From Pseudomonadota bacterium (GTDB lineage Bacteria; Myxococcota; Polyangia; Polyangiales; Polyangiaceae), in NCBI GenBank assembly GCA_023419055.1, contig JAEZYO010000024.1:1-9155 (forward strand): 9,155 bases of DNA, written 5' to 3'. The notes beneath the pieces were generated by a model. That model made no database searches and had not been told where the DNA came from. It worked only from the letters and a program-made list of their open reading frames with translations. Made by a program: the position numbers and the translations under genes. Shown piece after piece: positions 4,746 through 9,155 of the stretch (the first letter of the stretch is position 1; every line of letters starts with the position of its first letter).

Positions 4746-7076
4746 TTACCGGCCCTGAAGATCGAACTGCTCGATGTGATACTCGCGCCGCGGGTTGAAC
4801 TCGATGCGGCGCATGTAGCGGCGCTCCGCCTCGGTCACGGCGGGGCGCTCTTCGCCCATCATCAAGTCGACCACGGCCGGGTGCGCGTTCACGACCACGG
4901 AGTAGCCGGCGAGCGTGTGACGCTCGCGCCGGATCTGGCGCAAGATCTCGTAAGCGATGGTCGTCTTCGACTGAATCTGCCCCGTGCCGTCGCAGTAGAA
5001 GCAGGTCTCGTGCATCATGCGCATCAGGCTCTCGCGCGTGCGCTTGCGCGTCATTTCGATGAGCCCAAGCTCGCTGATGCGGTTGATGGTGGTCTTGGCC
5101 TTGTCCTTGGCCAGGCGCTGCTCGAGGGCGCGCCACACCTTGTCGCGGTTGTGCGGCACGTCCATGTCGATGAGGTCGAGGATCACCAGGCCGCCGATGT
5201 TGCGGAAGCGGAGCTGGTAGGCGATCTCGTCGACGGCTTCCAGGTTGGTCTTGAGCGCGGTCTCTTCGAGATCCTTGCTGCCCTTGCCGACGTAGCGCCC
5301 GGTGTTCACGTCGATCGCGGTGAGCGCCTCGGCTTGATCGATGATGAGGTAGCCGCCGCTCGGTAGCTGCACCTTGCGGCTCAGGGCGCGGGCGATCTCG
5401 TCCTCGATGCCGTACGCGTCGAAGATGGGCTCCTCTCCCTGGTAGAGGTGCACGTCCTTCACGCGCGCGGGCATGAACATCTCGACGAAGCGGACCAGGC
5501 GCTTGTACTGCTCCTTGTCGTCGATCACGATGCTCTCGATCTCGTCCGTGAAGAGATCGCGCGCCGTCTTCAGCACGAGGTCGAGCTCCGTGTAGAGCAC
5601 CGAAGGCGCCTTCGCGCTCTCGAGCTTGCGCGAGACGTCCTCCCACACGCGGTAGAGGTAGCCGAGGTCCGCCTTCAGCGCCTTCTTGGTCAGGCCCTCG
5701 GCGACGGTGCGCACGATCACGCCGCCCGACGGCGGCTTCAGCGCTTCGACCACCTCGCGCAGCCGCGCGCGCTCGCGCGAAGAACCGATGCGCTTCGACA
5801 CGCCGACGTGATCGACCGTGGGCAGGTAGACGACGTAGCGACCGGGCAGCGAGACGTGGCTCGTCACGCGCGCGCCCTTCGTGCCGATCGGCTCCTTCGA
5901 AATCTGGACGATGACCTTGTCGCCCTCTTTCACCACGTCGGTGATGGGCACGGAGCGCGAAACCCGCGTCGGGGTCTTGCGGTGGTTGCGGTCGCCGCGC
6001 TCGCTGCGCTCCACGCGCTCGCCGCGACCCTGGCGGCGAGATTCGGCGCGGCCGGCCTTGTCGCGCCCGGCGAAGCGATCCTGACCCTTGCGAGCTTCTT
6101 CCTTGCGCGCGGGTTCGGGACGAACCTTCTCGGCTTTGGGTTGCGGCGCGTCGAGCGGCTGCGCGGAGGCGTTCGGAGCTGAAGCCTGGCCGGGCTCACG
6201 ATCGCGCCCGCCGCGGCGGCGACGGCGACGGCGGCGGCGGCGCGAGCTGCTGCTCTGAGGGCTCGACTCGCCGCCTTCGGGGTTCTCACCGTCCAGGGCG
6301 GCGACCTCTTCGCCCTCCTCGTCCTCGGCGGCGGCTTCGGCGCCTTCGGCGAACGCCACGTCGTCGTCACCCGGCTCTTCCGGGGCGGCGTCCGGCGCGC
6401 TCGCGGCCACCTCGGAAGGGAGCTCACTCTCGGGCTCTTCCTCGGCGGAGTTCTCTTCGGCGGGCTCCTCACCCCAATCGTCCGCGTCGTCCTCGGGCCA
6501 GTCTTCGTCGCTGCCCGTCGACGCGGGTTCGTCGTCGTGGTCCTCGGAGGGGCCCTCCTCCTCGTCGCCGTCCTCGTCCTTCGGGGCGAGATCTTCGTCG
6601 CCGTCCTCTTCTTCTTCCTCTTCTTCTTCTTCGACGGCGCTCTCTTCGGCCTCTTCGTCCTCGTCGTCTTCGTCCTCGTCCTCTTCCTCGGCGCGGGGCG
6701 CTTCGGGCTTGGCGTGGACGGGGGCGCTCACGACATCTTCGTCCTCATCGGTGGCGTGCGAATGGCGCTTACCGCCGTCGCCTTTTTTCCAGCCGTCGTC
6801 GGCGTCGTACTGACGCGCGCCGGCGAGGTAAGTCTCGAAGTCGTCGGGACGGATCAGATCCTCGACGTGGAGGAACGCAGCGCGTTCCATCCCCACGTCG
6901 ATGAACGCGGCTTGCATGCCCGGCAGGACGCGCGTGACGCGCCCGAGCACGATGTTGCCGACCGTCCCCCGGTTGGCGGCGCGCTCGATCTGGAGCTCGG
7001 CGATGACGCCGCTTTCAATTAGCGCGACGCGTGTCTCTCGAATGTCACAGTTGATGACGAGTGTGTTTCGACCCAT
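4746..7076 (-). CDS. rng: Ribonuclease E/G with large acidic/Arg-rich insertion in the S1 domain
   Basis: A 776-residue endoribonuclease of the RNase E/G family, acting in mRNA decay and rRNA/tRNA maturation. Residues 1-75 (RNase H-like start and first half of the S1 domain, GTVGNIVLGRVTRVLPGMQAAFIDVG) and 378-776 are canonical. The metal-binding catalytic Asp are Asp589 (AIDVNTGRY) and Asp634 (LVILDLIDM). The zinc-link CxxC is Cys692/Cys695. Between them, about residues 77-377, sits a ~300-residue insertion. It is acidic at 110-260 (including nine Glu at 149-157), then has ten Arg at 279-288, then a mixed Arg/Glu/Lys stretch. Without it the protein would be about RNase G size. The insertion splits the S1 domain where bacterial RNase E has a short loop. 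The N-terminus aligns directly with RNase G, so the ATG at 7076 is good despite no Shine-Dalgarno. rng versus rne naming is uncertain. Confidence 0.95.
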   Translation of the reverse strand: MGRNTLVINCDIRETRVALIESGVIAELQIERAANRGTVGNIVLGRVTRVLPGMQAAFIDVGMERAAFLHVEDLIRPDDFETYLAGARQYDADDGWKKGDGGKRHSHATDEDEDVVSAPVHAKPEAPRAEEEDEDEDDEDEEAEESAVEEEEEEEEEDGDEDLAPKDEDGDEEEGPSEDHDDEPASTGSDEDWPEDDADDWGEEPAEENSAEEEPESELPSEVAASAPDAAPEEPGDDDVAFAEGAEAAAEDEEGEEVAALDGENPEGGESSPQSSSSRRRRRRRRRRGGRDREPGQASAPNASAQPLDAPQPKAEKVRPEPARKEEARKGQDRFAGRDKAGRAESRRQGRGERVERSERGDRNHRKTPTRVSRSVPITDVVKEGDKVIVQISKEPIGTKGARVTSHVSLPGRYVVYLPTVDHVGVSKRIGSSRERARLREVVEALKPPSGGVIVRTVAEGLTKKALKADLGYLYRVWEDVSRKLESAKAPSVLYTELDLVLKTARDLFTDEIESIVIDDKEQYKRLVRFVEMFMPARVKDVHLYQGEEPIFDAYGIEDEIARALSRKVQLPSGGYLIIDQAEALTAIDVNTGRYVGKGSKDLEETALKTNLEAVDEIAYQLRFRNIGGLVILDLIDMDVPHNRDKVWRALEQRLAKDKAKTTINRISELGLIEMTRKRTRESLMRMMHETCFYCDGTGQIQSKTTIAYEILRQIRRERHTLAGYSVVVNAHPAVVDLMMGEERPAVTEAERRYMRRIEFNPRREYHIEQFDLQGR

Positions 7077-7548
7077 TGTTTGGCGCGAGTTGCCTCGACC
7101 GCGAGACGGCCAAGGCTGCTGGCGCGGGGATTAAAAAATTGTTGGATTCGGCCCCGCCCCGTGCCCGGTGAGCTTCCCCGCGAATTCGCTCTCGCCGGTC
7201 GGGTGTCAGGGTCCGGCCCCGCCACCCCGAGCTCCTCGCCAATCAGCACCGAATGCGGTGGCTGCAAACGTGAACGACGGCGGCTCTGCTCGACCGAGTC
7301 TGATTGGCCAAGCGAGCGAAAATGTCTTCCACGAGGGCGGAGAACGGGCGGCGTACCAGGCGCGTACACTGAGACACACGCACGTCAGCACGCCCGCTGC
7401 CGACTGTCAAGTGCCCGAAAATAGGCGAAAAAACGTCGGTCACAGAGCCAAAATCACGGTCGGGTGCACGCTTCGGCCTTCGGGCGGGCCCCGTCACGCC
7501 CGGGCTCATTGACCTCGAGCGGCAGCGGTCTTCCCATTCCGGGACAGC
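7077..7548. promoter_or_regulatory. Divergent promoter region of RNase E/G and exonuclease genes
   Basis: This 472-bp gap has no convincing gene: the open frames in it are short, overlap one another on both strands and match nothing. It must hold the promoters of both flanking operons. A TTAAAAAATT tract at 7131-7140 is the most A+T-rich point and lies about 60 nt before the RNase ATG. On the - strand a perfect TTGACA (7410 to 7405) is followed 17 nt later by TGACGT, a poor -10, so it is only a weak candidate. A TTGACC on the + strand (7509-7514) lacks a clear -10. A 10-bp palindrome GCGAATTCGC sits at 7180-7189. The length suggests a long RNase 5' leader, which would suit autoregulation as in E. 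coli rne, but this is inference. Confidence 0.5.
7238..7308. repeat. Spaced 9-bp inverted repeat
   Basis: GCCAATCAG at 7238-7246 is the exact reverse complement of CTGATTGGC at 7300-7308, separated by 53 nt. The spacing (about six helical turns centre to centre) would suit a dimeric or looping regulator between the divergent RNase and exonuclease genes. It could equally be chance. Confidence 0.45.
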
Positions 7549-8259
7549 GTGAGCGCATCCTTTCTGGTTCTGGATATCGAGACGGTCCTCGACCCGGAGC
7601 TTTCGATCCTCGCCGTCGGCGAGGCCGAACGGCTACCCCCTCCACCCCACCATCGCATCGTGGTCATCGGAGCGCTGCTCTTCGACGCCACCTACGCCAT
7701 CACGAGCCTGGGGACGTTTCACGACAGCGGAGACGAGGCCGGCATCCTCTCCGCGTTCGCGCGGCTGGTCGAAGAGCGGCACCCGACTCTGGTGACGTTC
7801 AACGGGCGGGGGTTCGACATGCCGGTGATCGCCACCCGCTGCCTTCGCTACGGCATCCCGCTCCGTCACTACTATCGATCCCCCGACGTGCGGCATCGGT
7901 TCACGGCTGACGGACACCTCGACCTCATGGACTACGTCGCCGACTTCGGGGCTGCGCGCGCGTCGCGGCTCGACATCATCGCGAAGCTGTGCGGCATGCC
8001 CGGAAAGGTCGGGATGGACGGGAAAGACGTCGCGCCCCTGGTGGCGGCCGGCCGGATCACCGACGTCCAGAACTACTGCCTCTGTGACGTCGTGCAGACC
8101 GCGGCGGTCTTCTTGCGGATTCAGCTGGTCCGCGGAGAGCTCGAGCGCGACACTTACCTCGGCGCGATGCAGCGCTTGATCGATGTCGTGCGCCGTGATG
8201 AGCGGCTCGCGCCGGTCGCGGGCGCGATGAACGAGAACAGGCTCTTGCTCCTCGAATGA
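7549..8259 (+). CDS. Predicted 3'-5' exonuclease, PolB-exonuclease-like (DnaQ fold)
   Basis: A 236-residue DEDD-superfamily nuclease resembling the 'predicted 3'-5' exonuclease related to PolB exonuclease domain' family (PF10108-type). Exo I is LDIET at 8-12 (Asp9, Glu11). Exo II is TFNGRGFDMPVI at 83-94 (Asn85, Asp90). Exo III is YCLCD at 176-180, giving the YxxxD pair Tyr176/Asp180. All metal-coordinating acidic residues are present, so it should be active on single-stranded DNA or RNA 3' ends. There is no polymerase domain and no signal peptide, so it is cytoplasmic. The start is GTG at 7549, placed so that the first beta-strand FLVLDIE follows at once, with a weak GGGA upstream. The stop overlaps the next start (ATGA, 8256-8259), implying translational coupling. 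Its role in repair or RNA trimming is not determined. Confidence 0.9.
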   Translation: MSASFLVLDIETVLDPELSILAVGEAERLPPPPHHRIVVIGALLFDATYAITSLGTFHDSGDEAGILSAFARLVEERHPTLVTFNGRGFDMPVIATRCLRYGIPLRHYYRSPDVRHRFTADGHLDLMDYVADFGAARASRLDIIAKLCGMPGKVGMDGKDVAPLVAAGRITDVQNYCLCDVVQTAAVFLRIQLVRGELERDTYLGAMQRLIDVVRRDERLAPVAGAMNENRLLLLE

Positions 8260-8717
8260 ACCAGCCGCCCTACACGAACTACTCCCCGCATCAGTACCCG
8301 CCGCCGCAGCAATACCCGCAGCAGCAGGTCACGGCGAGCGATCTCGAGCACCTGAAGCTCTTGTCGATCGGCTACTACGTGGCCGCTGGCTTCACGACGT
8401 TGTTCTCGCTCTTGCCCCTGGTCTACGTCGGGATGGGCGTCTTCATCGCGACCGGAAGGCTCCCCGCCTCGGGCGGATCCCCCGCCAGCCTGGGCTGGGT
8501 GCTCGTGGGGATCGGCGCGACGGTGATGCTCTTCATCCTCGCGATCGCGGCCCTGAACTTCCTCACGGCGCGCTACATCGCCGCGCGGGAGCGACGCATG
8601 TTCTGCATCGTGATCGCCGCGCTCAACTGCCTGCACGCGCCGCTCGGCACGCTGCTTGGCGTGTTCACGATAGTCGTGCTCTCGCGTGACGGCGTGCGCG
8701 CCTCGTTTTCGAGCTGA
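8256..8717 (+). CDS. Small membrane protein with Pro/Tyr/Gln-rich N-terminus
   Basis: A 153-residue inner-membrane protein of unknown function. Residues 1-26 are a cytoplasmic-type Pro/Tyr/Gln-rich tail. Residues 27-35 are charged. Membrane segments are predicted at about 36-65, 79-104 and 116-142. The last contains HAPLGTLLGVFTIVVLSRDGVRASF, a 'GTxLGVFTLxVL' signature I have seen in many small uncharacterised membrane proteins of myxobacteria and other phyla. The basic stretch between segments 2 and 3 (residues 106-114, RYIAARERR) is probably cytoplasmic by the positive-inside rule. It starts inside the exonuclease stop codon (ATGA) and so is likely translated by reinitiation. It ends six bp before the stop of the convergent phosphoesterase gene. 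Confidence 0.85.
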   Translation: MNQPPYTNYSPHQYPPPQQYPQQQVTASDLEHLKLLSIGYYVAAGFTTLFSLLPLVYVGMGVFIATGRLPASGGSPASLGWVLVGIGATVMLFILAIAALNFLTARYIAARERRMFCIVIAALNCLHAPLGTLLGVFTIVVLSRDGVRASFSS

Positions 8718-8723
8718 GCCGCG

Positions 8724-9155
8724 TCAGGCCTGGGCAGAGTCGGGGCTGGAAGCGGCGCTACGCAGGCTGATCTCGGCGAGCGACTGCCAGCCGCCGTCCA
8801 GGCGCTCGTAGCTCCCGCAGTGTTCGCTCACGAACGCATCGCCGTCGAAGGATCGCAGATCGATGTGCACCTTGCGATTCGCCACGGCGATACGGTTGTA
8901 AGAGATGCGCCCGTGCTCCAGGGTCGTGGCCGTCGAGGCACGAGCGACCAGCATCGACTCGGAGGCTCCGCTGAGCTCGCTCAGCCGGTGCTGCTGACTC
9001 GCGCGCAGGTGCCCCGTCAGCACGAGCTCGATGCCCGTACCAGCGAGGACCGAGATCAGCGACTTCGCCTCGCGCAGCATTTCACCCTCGGAGCGCACGA
9101 GAGGGTGATGCGCGGCGAGGACGTGGAAACAGTCGGGGTGGTGGCTCACCAGCGA
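8724..9155 (-). CDS. Calcineurin-like metallophosphoesterase, C-terminal part (partial at window end)
   Basis: The reading frame runs off the right edge, so only the last 143 codons are present and the N-terminal metal motifs (DxH, GD, GNH) are outside. Recognisable are LAAHHPL (numbering from the GTG at 9149: residues 11-17, giving a metal-binding His), IELVLTGHL (40-48), and the family tail ASTATT…GRISYNRI…VHIDLRSFDGDAF. The usual GHxH motif reads GHLR here: Arg49 replaces the last metal-ligand His. The codon is CGC, one base from CAC. The product is probably a cytoplasmic phosphodiesterase or phosphatase of unknown substrate. A GTG at 9149 is not the true start, because the codons before it continue the domain. 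The stop lies six bp from that of the convergent membrane-protein gene. Confidence 0.8.
   Translation of the reverse strand, partial: SLVSHHPDCFHVLAAHHPLVRSEGEMLREAKSLISVLAGTGIELVLTGHLRASQQHRLSELSGASESMLVARASTATTLEHGRISYNRIAVANRKVHIDLRSFDGDAFVSEHCGSYERLDGGWQSLAEISLRSAASSPDSAQA

Noticed and set aside
4732..5646. Long - strand frame continuous with the PilZ gene, giving a 408-residue product
   Set aside because: It overlaps the RNase E/G catalytic region in another frame and reads as Arg/Gly/His-rich shadow sequence. Only the last 103 codons are PilZ.
5448..6182. Open + frame of 244 codons opposite the RNase E/G gene
   Set aside because: It is a high-GC antisense shadow with no recognisable domain, while the - strand has clear catalytic motifs.
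7131..7140. TTAAAAAATT tract as an intrinsic terminator
   Set aside because: The G-rich sequence upstream of the T-run on the - strand cannot form a stable stem, and the location is upstream of the RNase gene.
7180..7189. 10-bp palindrome GCGAATTCGC as an operator
   Set aside because: A single palindrome of this length is expected by chance in a region of this size, and nothing else supports it.
7168..7512. Open frames in the 470-bp intergenic region
   Set aside because: Several short frames on both strands overlap one another with no domain, no good start context and no consistent codon bias.

Overview
The window is high-GC bacterial DNA with strongly G/C-biased third codon positions. It has several myxobacterial hallmarks: secreted Cys-rich lipoproteins, a Gly/Ser/Ala-rich linker followed by a short 'DETGVDCGG' cysteine motif, a PilZ protein of the kind that is paralogous in Myxococcus, and a C-factor (CsgA)-like short-chain dehydrogenase. 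My best guess is a Myxococcota (Polyangia-type) chromosome. This rests on recognition of sequence character, not on a search. I see no mobile elements, CRISPR arrays, rRNAs or tRNAs.

Layout. 1-274: weakly coding leader, possibly the end of an upstream gene. 275-970 (+): CsgA/sniffer-like SDR, followed by a perfect 9-bp-stem hairpin. 1043-1759 (+): Cys-rich putative lipoprotein. 1800-3056 (-), convergent with it: a GH45-type endoglucanase lipoprotein whose catalytic domain appears circularly permuted. 3057-3270: divergent intergenic region with two inverted repeats and a near-perfect Shine-Dalgarno. 3271-4263 (+): unknown protein with a helical N-terminus and a long Pro/Ser-rich middle.

4286-7076 (-) is an apparent three-gene operon read right to left. 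It holds an RNase E/G with a ~300-residue acidic then Arg-rich insertion inside its S1 domain, a PilZ (c-di-GMP-type) protein 14 nt downstream, and an unlisted 37-aa extremely basic protein 20 nt further on. 7077-7548 is a ~470-bp divergent regulatory region with a spaced 9-bp inverted repeat. 7549-8717 (+) is a translationally coupled pair: a PolB-like 3'-5' exonuclease and a small membrane protein joined by an ATGA overlap. 8724-9155 (-) is the C-terminal part of a calcineurin-like metallophosphoesterase running off the window.

How they fit together. The RNase/PilZ/small-basic-protein operon suggests RNA processing with a second-messenger-binding partner and a possible ribosome- or RNA-binding peptide. 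The GH45 lipoprotein suggests a cell-surface or secreted polysaccharide-degrading role. The most unusual item is the permuted GH45 order: the segment that is N-terminal in fungal enzymes, including the catalytic-base Asp and its CC motif, sits at the extreme C-terminus here.
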